A stretch of DNA of 64,000 nt from Pirellulaceae bacterium (GTDB lineage: Bacteria; Planctomycetota; Planctomycetia; Pirellulales; Pirellulaceae): positions 186,001 to 250,000 of the forward strand of contig BPJV01000006.1 in the NCBI GenBank assembly GCA_026004795.1, read 5' to 3'. Below are positions 10,101 through 23,781 of this stretch, piece after piece. Each line of letters starts with the position of its first letter. Within the stretch, counting starts at the first letter, position 1. The position numbers and the translations under genes are program-made. A model generated the notes under the pieces. That model made no database searches. It saw only the letters and a program-made list of their open reading frames with translations, and was not told the DNA's origin.

Positions 10101-11540
10101 TTCGGCCGTGCCGCCAATGGTCATCGCAAATGGACCTTGGCGAAACCCAGGATGTCGCCCACCAGCATATCGGGGATGGGAGTCGTTGTAGCCCTGCATG
10201 GCCCAGATGCGATTGTCCAGGCCATACATGAAATTGCTGACCCCGCCGTGGGTATCTCCCATTGCCCAACCGCTGACCAGCGTTCGCCGCTCATCGGCTC
10301 GGTCATCCCCATCGTTGTCGCGCAAAAAGAGCGTCTCCACTCCACTTTGCACAATCACTCCGCCGTGGACAAATTCCAGCGTCGTGGGAATGCTGAGTTT
10401 ATCGGCAAACAGATGCACCTGATCGGCCCGCCCATCACCATCGGTGTCTTCCAGGATGCGGATCGCATCATTTCCCTGACCAGGTGGCTGCAATTCGTTG
10501 GGATAATCCACCGTAACGCAGACCCACAAACGCCCACGATGATCCCAGTTCATCGCGATCGGCTTGCCGCCGAACATCGGCTCGGCCGCAAACAGTTCGA
10601 GGTGGAAACCAATCGGGAGAACCATGCGCTGCATGGAAGCCTCCGGTGGTAAGGGCTTCTGCATCAAGGTCATCGGCTCCCCTTGAGCCCCCCACCGCTG
10701 GCCAGGAACATAATTGGGAATCTTTGGCCCGACATCGACATACTCGAAGGGCGCTGGACCATCGGGCAAACTCGTCATCTGCGGTACGGGAAAGACCTCA
10801 GCATCCCGGTAAGGCGGAACCACACTCGGGTCCTGCCCACAAGCCCAGCGAATGCCTCGTTCGAGGAGGTTATGAAAACCTGGATGCCCCCACGTGCGCT
10901 GGTCGTGCCCCCAAGCAGTGTAGAAAACGCGGCCACGACCATGCGTGCGTACCCAGGTCCACGGCTCTGCATCTCGACCTTCGGCCTGTTCTCCCATCCG
11001 CCGCACTTCCAAGACAACGCGATTACGCGGATTGTGCTTGGTGTGGATGTACGTTTCATCCCAACTGCGGAAACCGGAGAAACCGCGCATCACCGGATGT
11101 TCCGGAGCAACGATCTCCGTCTCAAATTCACCGACACCATGCTTCCAAAACTGGCCACCGATCAAATCGACCAGTTCGGGAGAGTTGCGAAAGCAGTAGG
11201 ATGCACAGTGAATTGGTATGAACCCACCGCCATTGGCCACATACTCCAAAATGGCTGCCGCCGGTTGCGGATCGATGGTGTCGATGTTCGCGTAGACGAG
11301 CAAACCGTCGTATTGCTGGAGGTTCTCTAGCGTAAGCCGCTGGATATCTTCGGTGTAATCAACCGCGATGCCACGTTCGGCAAGTACTGGCGTGATTTGG
11401 GCGGCACGATCGGCAGGGCGATGGTGCCCGGAGTCACCTAAGAAAAGGATCTTCAATTCGTCCGCCCGCGCCCCGCTGCACAGGCAACAAGTCCACCCAA
11501 CAAGAACGCACCAGAACGCGCGCGACACCCTAGCAATCAT
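7122..11540 (-). CDS. Exported ThuA / PVC membrane-bound dehydrogenase / HEAT / haem c protein
   Basis: A 1472-aa exported multidomain protein of a type expanded in planctomycetes and verrucomicrobia. Order: signal peptide (about residues 1-26, ending SGARA); ThuA-like glutamine-amidotransferase fold (about 28-235, with GGGFIPIH and DETY); a sorbosone-dehydrogenase-like beta-propeller region (about 300-670, with DTDGDGRAD, DNDGDDRAD and WGLGISEEG); HEAT-like repeats (about 690-1130); one cytochrome c domain with CAACH near residue 1160 and a later GPDLTGM; and a C-terminal carbohydrate-binding-like module (about 1290-1470). The likely role is periplasmic oxidation of sugars or polyols with electron transfer through haem c; substrate unknown. 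ATG at 11540 is chosen over the TTG just before it because GGAGGAATTG precedes it. The gene is monocistronic as far as can be seen. Confidence 0.88.
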   Translation of the reverse strand: MIARVSRAFWCVLVGWTCCLCSGARADELKILFLGDSGHHRPADRAAQITPVLAERGIAVDYTEDIQRLTLENLQQYDGLLVYANIDTIDPQPAAAILEYVANGGGFIPIHCASYCFRNSPELVDLIGGQFWKHGVGEFETEIVAPEHPVMRGFSGFRSWDETYIHTKHNPRNRVVLEVRRMGEQAEGRDAEPWTWVRTHGRGRVFYTAWGHDQRTWGHPGFHNLLERGIRWACGQDPSVVPPYRDAEVFPVPQMTSLPDGPAPFEYVDVGPKIPNYVPGQRWGAQGEPMTLMQKPLPPEASMQRMVLPIGFHLELFAAEPMFGGKPIAMNWDHRGRLWVCVTVDYPNELQPPGQGNDAIRILEDTDGDGRADQVHLFADKLSIPTTLEFVHGGVIVQSGVETLFLRDNDGDDRADERRTLVSGWAMGDTHGGVSNFMYGLDNRIWAMQGYNDSHPRYAGGRHPGFRQGPFAMTIGGTAERPEVVDVEFIRSTSNNSWGLGISEEGLIFASTANRDPSVFIPIPNRYYERVRGWAPRLMAESIAPDHLFQPITDKVRQVDHHGGYTAAAGHALYTARSYPQAWWNRTAFVCGPTGHLVGTFVLRPRGSSFESRYTFNLLASDDEWAAPIMAEVGPDGAVWVIDWYNYIVQHNPTPQGFETGKGNAYVSDLRDKTHGRVYRVVYDGEDRLAGAEEPPQLDPQHAGSLVAALSHPNRLWRRHAQRLLVERGNQDVVPELVALVSDTTVDAVDNNPGAVHALWTLKGLGALDKADGLAFDAAIKALEHPASGVRRNAALVLPAAAASTAAILKADGIRDPHPQVRLAALMALADMPADEQAGRILAQYAGEVVDRADRPWFDALVCASATHAKSFLMAIAQDDSASARLADLIRIIAEHQAREGFEAEELVRLLQVAPQASVTIRSALVEGLVEGSVEVELTTAHRDELEQSLAQLFDSASAGELAWLIRLGKVLGSNQTEKYASELIDSLLEQFADPDQPLEQRKEAVTSLIGIMGDSPEVIEDVIGEITPQMPSDLVIHAVRTLAAASADNVAEELLSLWPTTTPSVRSAIAATLLARPSSSEALLSAIENGEVLVNDLTLDQRQSLLAHPNRRIRQRAARVLAQQGTMLNQDRQAIVEKYHEATTRPGNVSLGKELFVKNCAACHKHSGLGQEIGPDLTGMAVHPKEELLVHILDPNRSVEGNFRRYTVLTADGQVLTGMLAAESLTSIEIVDAEAKRHLISRDDIEEIRGSNQSLMPEGFEQQLSVEDMAHLLEFLTAKGKFVPLPFNSVATAVSTQGLFHDGNDGPDRIVLDKWGIREVNGVPFNVLDPQGDKRKNIILLHGPRGTLPPRMPQSVSLPINTNVHQLHLLSGISGWGYPAHPERSVSMIVRFHFDDGTSKDVELLNGVHFADYIRRVDVPGSQFAFSARGQQVRYLAVSPESNKTVSMVEFVKGDDPTAPIIVAATVQREP

Positions 11541-11888
11541 CAATTCCTCCCACCTTCCAACGAATAAGGTGCTATGAGATCTTCAACCCCCAAAGGCATA
11601 AGCGCTGGCATGAGACAGAAGACGCATCTGCTCTTCCTGTAAACCACGGCTCATCGACAAGACAAGATTTCACCTACTATAGTTGATTCCCTATTTTGAG
11701 AGTACCACACTCCGATTTTCTTGTCGAAAAAGCAAGTCAAGAAAAGTGGGGATAACCGGCTTACCGCAATCGATCCCTGAAAAAAGGCCTGTCCGCCGCG
11801 GAAAACCGCGCGGGCAGGCCTGCATGACCGGGTGACCTTAAGCGGATGGTGCCGCCGGTAAGGCCGAGACCTGGGCGTCGCCCAGAGA
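11541..11888. other. Intergenic stretch between two minus-strand genes
   Basis: About 350 bases between the start of the giant haem protein gene and the end of rpoC. It contains the rpoC terminator at 11779-11822 and otherwise nothing recognised. The promoter of the haem protein gene should lie in its left part. Confidence 0.45.
11779..11822 (-). terminator. Intrinsic terminator of the rpoBC operon
   Basis: Read on the minus strand: GGCCTG(C)CCGCGCGG, loop TTTT, then CCGCGGCGGACAGGCC followed by TTTTTT. The stem is long and GC-rich with a small internal irregularity, and the T run is uninterrupted. It lies about 65 bases beyond the rpoC stop codon. Confidence 0.85.
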
Positions 11889-16271
<4,383 letters not shown>

Positions 16272-16375
16272 GAACCGTGGCTCCTAAAGTGAACGGAATC
16301 GGGCGACAGGTCGTCCTCCTGCCGCCCCGGCAGGTGCAAATTAACGGCATCGGGATCGTTGCTGGCGATCGGTCC

Positions 16376-19300
16376 CTACAGCCTGCGTTTTTCCAGTCGC
16401 ATGTTCAATCCGAGACCGCGAATCTCGTTGGTTAACACGTCGAAGCTGGCAGGTGTCCCAGCCTCCAAGGTGTTTTCTCCCTTGACCATCGATTCGTAGA
16501 TCTTGGTGCGTCCTTCAACATCGTCGCTCTTGACGGTCAATAGTTCTTGCAAGATGTACGCCGCTCCGTACGCCTCCAAGGCCCACACCTCCATCTCGCC
16601 GAACCGTTGACCGCCGAATCGCGCCTTGCCACCCAACGGCTGCTGGGTGATGAGCGAGTACGGTCCCGTGCTCCGCGCGTGAACCTTGTCGTCGACCAGG
16701 TGGTGCAACTTGAGCATGTAGATGTAACCGACCGTCGTTTCCTGATCGAGCGGCTCACCGGTACGACCGTCGATCAAGCGGACTTTCCCATGCCGCGGCA
16801 ATCCGGCCTCCTCGAGACAATCGTTGATTTCATGTTCCTTCGCCCCGTCAAAAACAGGCGTGATGGCTTGGAACCCCAGTTTGGCGCCGGCCCACCCCAG
16901 GTGAGTCTCCAAAATCTGGCCAACGTTCATGCGACTGGGAACGCCGAGCGGGTTGAGCATGATCTGAAGCGGCGTGCCGTCAGGAAGATGCGGCATGTCG
17001 GCGATCGGCAACACCTTGGAGATCACCCCTTTGTTCCCGTGGCGACCTGCCATCTTGTCTCCCACACTGATCGTCCGTTTGGTGGCGATATAGACCTTGA
17101 CCATCTGCAGCACGCCGCTGCGCAGCTCATCCCCGCGCTTCATGCTGTTGAGCTTGCGGTCCCGCACGTCCAACGCCTCTTCGACGGCCGGCCACAACTG
17201 CTTGTAGACCTTCCGCACGTCCGCGTGAAACTTGGAATCCAGCTTGTTGATCAAGCGGGAGAGGTTGAACACCTGCGCCTGCTCGGCGATAAACCGCGGA
17301 TCTTGATCCGCAGTGACCGGCGTCCCCTCCTCGTCGACGAGCTTCTGCCCGGTCACCGCCTCCAACTCGGTGGCGAAAGCCAAGAAGGCCCGCGCAATCT
17401 CCGCATTCCCTTCCTGCTCGATCTCCTTGAGTTGCTTTTCGAAGGCCTTGCGTTCTTCGTCCGACAGGCTGGTACGACGGCTAAACCGCTGCGTATCGAT
17501 GACAATGCCCTCGATGCCCGACGGGACCTCCAGCGAATCGTTCTTCACGTCTTCGCCAGCACGTCCGAAAATCGCATGCAGCAATTTTTCCTCAGGAGTC
17601 AACTCGGTCTTGCTCTTCGGCGATACCTTTCCAACCAAGATATCCCCTGGGCGGACATAGGTTCCCACGCGGACGATACCATTTTCATCCAGGTTGCGCA
17701 GCGCTTTCTCGGAAACATTGGGAATGTCGCGCGTGAACTCTTCCCGGCCGAGCTTGGTCTCCCGAATCTCCACGTCGAAGTCTTCAATATGAATCGACGT
17801 GTAGGTATCCGACCGCACCAACTCCTCGCTGATAATGATTGCGTCCTCGAAATTGTAACCGTCGAAGGACATGAAGCCGACCAGGACGTTGCGCCCCAAG
17901 GCAAGCTCGCCCTGATAGGTCGCCGCCCCATCGGCGATGATCTGCCCTTTCTCGACCTTATCTCCGACGCGCACGATGGGCTTTTGGTTTTGGCAAGTCC
18001 GTTCGTTAAGCCCATGGTACTTTTGCAAATGGTAAACGTCGGTTACCCCGCGTTCGGTAACCTCGATCCGCGCCGCGTCGCAGTAAGTCACCTTACCGGA
18101 CCGTCGGGCGCGCACCACCATGGAACTGTTCTTGGCGACCTCTCGCTCCATGCCCGTGGCCACGATCGGCGGCTCGGCCACCAACAGCGGCACCGCTTGA
18201 CGCTGCATGTTCGAGCCCATCAAGGCCCGGTTGGCGTCGTCGTGCTCCAAGAACGGGATCAGGCTGGCCGACACACCAACCATTTGACTCGGCGCGACAT
18301 CCATGTATTGCACCTGATCCGGCTGAACGATCTGGAAGTCCGCTCGGTAACGAGCAATAAGATTCGGGCCGGGAACCAACGCCCCGTCCTTCACCTCCGT
18401 ATCGGCTGGACAGATGTAGGCGTCCGCCTCCTGGTCCGCACGCAGCCACTCGATCTGGTCGGTCAATTTACCATTCTTGACCACCCGGTACGGCGTTACC
18501 AAGAACCCGTACTCATCGACCCCGGCATAGATGGCCAACGAGCTGATCAAGCCAATGTTCGTACCTTCCGGCGTCTCGATCGGGCAAATACGACCGTAGT
18601 GCGAAATATGCACGTCGCGCACATCGAAGCCAGCTCGCTTGCGGTTCAACCCACCGGGCCCCAAGGCACTCAGACGCCGCTCGTGAGTCAACTGGCTGAG
18701 CGGGTTCGTCTGGTCGACGACCTGAGAGAGCTCGCCACGACCGAAGAAGTAGTCGATCGCCGCGGTAATACTCTTCGGATTGATCAGATTCCGAGGCGTC
18801 ATCTCATCCGCCTCTTTCATGTTCATCCGCTCCTGAACCGTCCGACGCAGCTTGAGAAAGCCTTTACGCAATTCTTCGCAAGCCAACTCGTCGATCGTGC
18901 GCAAACGGCGATTGCCCAAGTGGTCGATATCGTCGTACTCTGCATGCGGCTCTTCTGCAAACAAGTCCATCATGTACTTGACGATGGCGATGAAATCCTG
19001 CGGCCGCAACGCATTTTCTTCCTCGGGGGTGTCCAACCCGAGTTTGCGATTCAAGCGAAAACGCCCCACACGCCCCAAACGATACCGCGAATCATCATAA
19101 AATTTCTCATGAAACAGCGCCCGCGCCTTTTCCAGATTCAACGGATTCCCCGGACGCAATCGCTGGTAAATCCGCAACAGCGCTTCTTCATGACTGTTAG
19201 TCGGATCTTCCGCCAAGGCATTGATAAGCAAGGGAGTTCGTGGCGGATCCATCACCCGCACACTCTGCACCCCCGACGTGCAGATCAATTCCGCCAAATC

Positions 19301-20107
19301 CTTCGTAATACGCCCTCCAGCTTCCAAGATCACCTCACCACTGCGCTCCGAATCACTCGGATAGACGATATCATCAACGGCAATCTTGCCCTCGATCTTC
19401 GTGGCACTGCGCCCATCGACGATCTTTTCCTCTCGAGTCTCATAGAACGCCCCCAACAAATCAGCGTCCGTGCTGTACTCGGGAGCCATGGCACGCAATA
19501 ACATCGTCACCGGAAACTTGCCGCTCTGATCGATACGAACGGTGAGACTATCTTTCTTGCTGACGTTAATCTCAATCCAGCTACCACGCTCGGGAATAAT
19601 CCGACACGTGGGAACCTTGCGATCGGTCGTCGTCTCCAACTCTTGCTCGAAGTAAACCCCAGACCCACGGTGCAACTGACTAACCACCACCCTCTCGGCA
19701 CCGTTGATAATGAACTCCCCACCACCCATCATGATGGGGATGTCCCCGAGATAGACTTCCTCCTCGATCGGTTCGTCGCGATTCAGCCGCAACCAGACCC
19801 GTAAGGGCTTGCCATAGGTCAACCGCAACTGACGGCACTCGGAAGGCGTATACCGCGGCTTACCAAGTTCATAGCGGATATAATCCAGGGAGATCGACTG
19901 ATCGAAGCTATGAATAGGGAACACCTCACGGAAGACCCCTTCCAGCCCCACATTCTCTCGCTTCTCTGGAGGCACATCTTCCTGCAGGAAACGCTCGTAA
20001 CTCCTCGTCTGCAGCTCAGTCAGCTCGGGAATCGACATCGCACCCAAGCCTGAACCAAACCGCCGAATAGCCTTCGGCTCCAGTCGCCGTTGAGAGGGAG
20101 TGGCCAT
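16376..20107 (-). CDS. rpoB: DNA-directed RNA polymerase subunit beta
   Basis: Second-largest RNA polymerase subunit, about 1243 aa. Recognisable segments include [17 protein letters not shown] near the N-terminus, the rifampicin region with [53 protein letters not shown] and the C-terminal [19 protein letters not shown]. The frame runs back to 20191, but the ATG at 20107 (MATPSQRR) is preferred: the residues before it look unlike RpoB, and TAGGAGAG lies upstream. The usual neighbours rplJ and rplL are not upstream; instead there is about 890 bases of non-coding DNA with a promoter-like sequence at 20310-20338. Confidence 0.97.
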   Translation of the reverse strand: MATPSQRRLEPKAIRRFGSGLGAMSIPELTELQTRSYERFLQEDVPPEKRENVGLEGVFREVFPIHSFDQSISLDYIRYELGKPRYTPSECRQLRLTYGKPLRVWLRLNRDEPIEEEVYLGDIPIMMGGGEFIINGAERVVVSQLHRGSGVYFEQELETTTDRKVPTCRIIPERGSWIEINVSKKDSLTVRIDQSGKFPVTMLLRAMAPEYSTDADLLGAFYETREEKIVDGRSATKIEGKIAVDDIVYPSDSERSGEVILEAGGRITKDLAELICTSGVQSVRVMDPPRTPLLINALAEDPTNSHEEALLRIYQRLRPGNPLNLEKARALFHEKFYDDSRYRLGRVGRFRLNRKLGLDTPEEENALRPQDFIAIVKYMMDLFAEEPHAEYDDIDHLGNRRLRTIDELACEELRKGFLKLRRTVQERMNMKEADEMTPRNLINPKSITAAIDYFFGRGELSQVVDQTNPLSQLTHERRLSALGPGGLNRKRAGFDVRDVHISHYGRICPIETPEGTNIGLISSLAIYAGVDEYGFLVTPYRVVKNGKLTDQIEWLRADQEADAYICPADTEVKDGALVPGPNLIARYRADFQIVQPDQVQYMDVAPSQMVGVSASLIPFLEHDDANRALMGSNMQRQAVPLLVAEPPIVATGMEREVAKNSSMVVRARRSGKVTYCDAARIEVTERGVTDVYHLQKYHGLNERTCQNQKPIVRVGDKVEKGQIIADGAATYQGELALGRNVLVGFMSFDGYNFEDAIIISEELVRSDTYTSIHIEDFDVEIRETKLGREEFTRDIPNVSEKALRNLDENGIVRVGTYVRPGDILVGKVSPKSKTELTPEEKLLHAIFGRAGEDVKNDSLEVPSGIEGIVIDTQRFSRRTSLSDEERKAFEKQLKEIEQEGNAEIARAFLAFATELEAVTGQKLVDEEGTPVTADQDPRFIAEQAQVFNLSRLINKLDSKFHADVRKVYKQLWPAVEEALDVRDRKLNSMKRGDELRSGVLQMVKVYIATKRTISVGDKMAGRHGNKGVISKVLPIADMPHLPDGTPLQIMLNPLGVPSRMNVGQILETHLGWAGAKLGFQAITPVFDGAKEHEINDCLEEAGLPRHGKVRLIDGRTGEPLDQETTVGYIYMLKLHHLVDDKVHARSTGPYSLITQQPLGGKARFGGQRFGEMEVWALEAYGAAYILQELLTVKSDDVEGRTKIYESMVKGENTLEAGTPASFDVLTNEIRGLGLNMRLEKRRL

Positions 20108-20993
20108 AAGTGAATACGCTCTCCTACAAAGAACCTTGGAATTATTTAGAGCACGCCCACCTACTGCGGTCTGCGCAGAGATTGACCGCAAAACTGCCTT
20201 GCCAACGCGCAGTTACTTGACTTTTCTTGATGCATCCCGCGCCAAAGAAATATGGGAGAGAATGGCAGAATTGTTGAGCAGGCTGGCCAACACAGACACT
20301 TGACTTGAGAATATATCCGACTTCCCCCTGACACGCAAACCCCGCTGGCCCCGGTTTTCGAAAAATCAGAGCATTTTCCATGCCGCGCCACCGAGAATTG
20401 AGCCCAACGGCAGCAAATCGCATCCCCTAATACCAGAACCAGCCTGCCCGACGCCAGGAACAGCCGCCAAAAGCGGAGCGCACCAAGCAACCGAAACGAG
20501 CCGCCCCACCACGAAGCCCATACCGCCGGCGCAGCCAAAGTCGCCGAAAAACTACCGCCCGCGAAACTCACTCCTGCAGCGACCAGACCATCAACCCTCA
20601 GCGTGCCGACTGCCAAAGCCCCAAATCGTCGTCGCAACTTCCCCAACGCTGTTCCGACAATGCCGCCCCCTTATACCTAAGACCATGGAGCCAACAAAGC
20701 CACTCCAAGGCCCCCTTGCCCCAGCGACGGCCTGTCTATTGAAGAAACACCGCAAGCGCCCGCAACCAATCTCGCCACGAGATGGACTACTTAGGGATCT
20801 CACCCTGCCCCAATGCCACGGCAACACCCCATGGAGGCGGCAAAACATGACGCTAGCATTAGAGAGCTAGCACTTCAGCACGACAGCAATAAAAAACCAA
20901 CCAGGGCCAGCAATCACCGCAGAAAAGCCAACCTCCGCCTCAACTCTGGGGAGGCAGCCCTACCGCAGCCGCTCTGAAAACGGCCACGACGAC
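20108..20993. other. Non-coding stretch upstream of rpoB
   Basis: About 890 bases between rpoB and the next minus-strand gene. Aside from the promoter-like pair at 20310-20338, nothing was recognised: open frames on both strands have skewed composition and no domain. The length is notable because in most bacteria rplJ and rplL occupy this place. No ribosomal protein L10 or L7/L12 sequence can be read in any frame. Confidence 0.5.
20310..20338 (-). promoter_or_regulatory. Promoter-like sequence upstream of rpoB
   Basis: On the minus strand, TTGCGT (20338-20333) and TATATT (20315-20310) are separated by 17 bases. This would start transcription about 200 bases before the rpoB ATG. The -10 box is good and the -35 box moderate. 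Because rplJ/rplL are not linked to rpoB here, a dedicated rpoBC promoter is expected. Confidence 0.45.
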
Positions 20994-22130
20994 CTAGGGT
21001 CCGATACCCGTAGCCAGGTTGCCATCAAAGCCATCATCATCACTGAGGGCAGCAACCCCTACGGCAAGCCCAGCCGCTCCAAGCAATCCCCCCAGTCCGC
21101 TGGCGCCACCGATCCCGCCGCCACCGGCCCCACCGAAACCGCCTCCACCAATAGGAGCCCCACCGGCCATCCCCGCCACCGGAGGCGGAGGAAGAACCGC
21201 TTCTTCCGTCGCACCCAACTCTTCCGGTGCAACACCTGGCGCCGGACGAACAGGAACCAGCAACGAGTCCTGCAGCAACCGCTTGGCCACGAACTGACCA
21301 CCAGATTCCGTTACAGCCGCAGTCGCACCACCACCAAATTGGACCACTGCCGAAATACAAGCTGACAGACCGGCGCCACCAACCACCAAATCGGTCACCC
21401 CTGGCCGCGGCAGCCGCAATTCAAATCTGGCAAGCCCATCCACTGGGGCACTGGCCACCAACTCTCCATCCTGATATGCCTTCACCACGCAGCCGGTGTA
21501 ATCGGTAACCGAGAACGGAAAGGCCAATTGCCCACGCAGCATGCCGTCTACCGCCACCACATAGGGCGACTGCTCTACAGGCCAGCCATCGGGGCGGACC
21601 TCGCCGTATGCCGGCTTGGCTTTACCCTTGGACGGCGACCACAATTCGCGAAAGACATCGCGGACCCGCGCTGGCTGCATGCCAGCAGCATAGACATCCA
21701 TAGGGCGGACGCTATCGCTGGGGACCGCCTGGAACGAGAACGCAGCATAAGCGCCGCTCCCCTCTGCCTCCAACAAATAAACGCCCGGACGCAATCCAGT
21801 CAGCTCAAAAGCCCCCTCCGCGTCGGTTGTTACCGCCGCAATCGGACCGCCCATACCATCGATGCGCACCTCGACTTGATCCTGTGGAACCAGCTCGCCG
21901 TTAGCGCTCAATGTCACCACCCGGCCAACCAGCTTGCCATCGCCATCAATTGTCGCCCAACCTTCGTGAAAAGCCCCCACCAATTTGGCAACAGGAGTTA
22001 GCGCAGGAACCTGCGCATTACCACCGGGCAGGACGGCTTGCGCCAAAGCAGCTATTGGCAACAACAAAACGGCTGCCAAGGAGGCAACGATACGTGCTGA
22101 CGGTACAAGACTGGGCATAGTCATTTCCAT
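20994..22130 (-). CDS. Exported protein with carboxypeptidase-regulatory-like domain and Gly-rich tail
   Basis: A 378-aa secreted protein of unknown function. It has a signal peptide (hydrophobic core ASLAAVLLLPIAALAQA), then a beta-sandwich of the carboxypeptidase-regulatory / Cna-B kind at about residues 60-130 (GRVVTLSANGELVP ... DAEGAFELTGLRPGVYLLEAEG), a second possible beta-rich section at about 150-270, a Pro stretch, and a Gly-rich C-terminus (about 315-360) ending SDDDGFDG. Gly-rich tails ending in an acidic S-D-D-D patch recur in exported Pirellulales proteins and may be surface or matrix related; this is inference. The stop of the next gene upstream lies 190 bases away, so the two may be co-transcribed. 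Confidence 0.7.
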   Translation of the reverse strand: MEMTMPSLVPSARIVASLAAVLLLPIAALAQAVLPGGNAQVPALTPVAKLVGAFHEGWATIDGDGKLVGRVVTLSANGELVPQDQVEVRIDGMGGPIAAVTTDAEGAFELTGLRPGVYLLEAEGSGAYAAFSFQAVPSDSVRPMDVYAAGMQPARVRDVFRELWSPSKGKAKPAYGEVRPDGWPVEQSPYVVAVDGMLRGQLAFPFSVTDYTGCVVKAYQDGELVASAPVDGLARFELRLPRPGVTDLVVGGAGLSACISAVVQFGGGATAAVTESGGQFVAKRLLQDSLLVPVRPAPGVAPEELGATEEAVLPPPPVAGMAGGAPIGGGGFGGAGGGGIGGASGLGGLLGAAGLAVGVAALSDDDGFDGNLATGIGP

Positions 22131-22320
22131 TTACCTTGAGGACTTGTCGGGGCAATTTGGGTCCAGAGGCCACAATCGTGTGCCCACCACTGCGGGTTGG
22201 CAACGAGAAAAAATAGGCTGATTACAGCAAGTGTATCGAGAGCTCAGTTGAAGTCAAGCGATTTCCACTGGATGCCGGTATCCCATGGCTGCCCCTGGCA
22301 AAAAACCATGGCCGAGGCGG

Positions 22321-23781
22321 CTAAGGGGTACGTGGCTGGAATCCACCGTTGCTTGCCGGCGCGTTGAGCCGCGGTCGAATGGGAAAATCCTCGCCACGAA
22401 TGCGATCTCCCAAAGGTATGGTGCGACTAGTTCCTTCGGCCTTCAGATACCCCATTAGCTTGTCCAACGAGATTGTAATGATGCCATTACGGCGGGCTTC
22501 GGCAAGGAACTTGGCATAGGTCTCTTGTCGCGCTTGGTATTGCTGCCGCAGCTCGGGACTGATGTTCTCGGGGATGGTCAAATCCGTCCCCAACACCAGG
22601 AAGGATGTGTTCGGCGTCATTCCCGGACCACTCTCGTTTCCTTGCGGATCAAGTTCAGCGTCAACCTGTCCGCCCGCCAGACGAATCAGCGATTTAACTT
22701 GCTCTCGGTCATCCCGTCCGTCACCGTCGATGTCAAGCAACCCCACCAAGGCAAAACCGACCGTCCGTCCAGGACGCCACGCGGGAGAATAGACCTTGTC
22801 ACCAGGCACCACGGGATTGCTAATGCGGTAATCGACGACGCCTGCCCGGCTGAGATGGTCGTCAACGATGTGCGTGATCTCCACCTTCGCCTTCGGTTGG
22901 GCATTGCTGATATTGATTTCACTCTCATCGATTACCGAAAACGGGACGCCCACCCGCAATCCATCGGCGCGCCCGAGATTGATCCACACGATAGTTCCGC
23001 CATCAGCAACCCGAACAATCTCGCCCTGCGGTGAAGCGAAGTCGGGATTCTCGAATTGGTTCAGCCGGTCCGCTTGGATGGCAATCGTTTCCGCCTGCTC
23101 AGCAACCAACTGCTTCAAGCGTTGGTTCTCGGCAACCAGGTTCGCTTTGACCGCTTCGAAATCGCGGCGATAAGCGTCAAAGCGGGCCAGAATCTCTTCC
23201 TTCTCTTGATTGAGCCGATCCAGTTCTTGCGCGTGTTGCTGTCGTGCCGCGCGGAGATCGGCTTCTGCCTTCTGCTGAGCGGCCACCGCATCGGCAGCCT
23301 TTTGCCGCTCCCGCTGCAGCGTGGCGGCCAACTCCCCTTCCAACCGCTTCACCTCCTCACGAGCTTGCACGATCTCTTCGTTACGCAAACGCACCGTATC
23401 CATGAGGAATTTGGGAAGCCGCATTAAGTTCTTGTCGGCCACATCAAAGGATTGAGGGAAAAGCTTCATTTGTTCGGCGAAATCGCGTTCCACCTGCGCC
23501 AACTTCTCGTCGTTGGCCATCTCCGCGGCCATAGCCTGCAGTTCCGATTCGGAATAATTGCCATACCCCATCATCGCCAGCAGACGATTGACGCGCTTCT
23601 CACTGAGCTGGAAATCGGAGCGTGCCTGCTGGTATTGGGATTCCAAATCCGCCAGCCGCTTGGCGGAATCACTGGCACTGCGCCAGAGGAAAAACATACC
23701 GACGAGCAAGCCGACAGAGATGATGGCCGAGGTGACAACATACGCCTGCCAGGCGAAAAGATTCCTGTCGCGAACTGCCAT
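22321..23781 (-). CDS. Membrane-anchored coiled-coil protein, function unknown
   Basis: A 486-aa protein with one N-terminal membrane segment at about residues 13-33 (AYVVTSAIISVGLLVGMFFLW) in the orientation of a type II anchor. A long coiled coil follows at about 34-245, broken by a short helical part around NYSESELQAMAAEMAN. The rest (about 250-486) is predicted globular and beta-rich, with GRADGLRVGVPFSVIDE and a repeated GDKVYSPAWRPGRTVGFALVG section. The overall plan resembles MreC-like or envelope scaffold proteins, but I do not recognise a specific family. ATG at 23781 is in a good position directly before the anchor. It precedes the Gly-rich exported protein gene on the same strand. 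Confidence 0.65.
   Translation of the reverse strand: MAVRDRNLFAWQAYVVTSAIISVGLLVGMFFLWRSASDSAKRLADLESQYQQARSDFQLSEKRVNRLLAMMGYGNYSESELQAMAAEMANDEKLAQVERDFAEQMKLFPQSFDVADKNLMRLPKFLMDTVRLRNEEIVQAREEVKRLEGELAATLQRERQKAADAVAAQQKAEADLRAARQQHAQELDRLNQEKEEILARFDAYRRDFEAVKANLVAENQRLKQLVAEQAETIAIQADRLNQFENPDFASPQGEIVRVADGGTIVWINLGRADGLRVGVPFSVIDESEINISNAQPKAKVEITHIVDDHLSRAGVVDYRISNPVVPGDKVYSPAWRPGRTVGFALVGLLDIDGDGRDDREQVKSLIRLAGGQVDAELDPQGNESGPGMTPNTSFLVLGTDLTIPENISPELRQQYQARQETYAKFLAEARRNGIITISLDKLMGYLKAEGTSRTIPLGDRIRGEDFPIRPRLNAPASNGGFQPRTP

Noticed and set aside
9270-10652. A 460-codon plus-strand frame
   Set aside because: Antisense within the giant haem protein gene, which has clear domains throughout this span.
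16547-19501. A 984-codon open frame on the plus strand
   Set aside because: Antisense shadow of rpoB with the same skewed composition; no start signal or domain.
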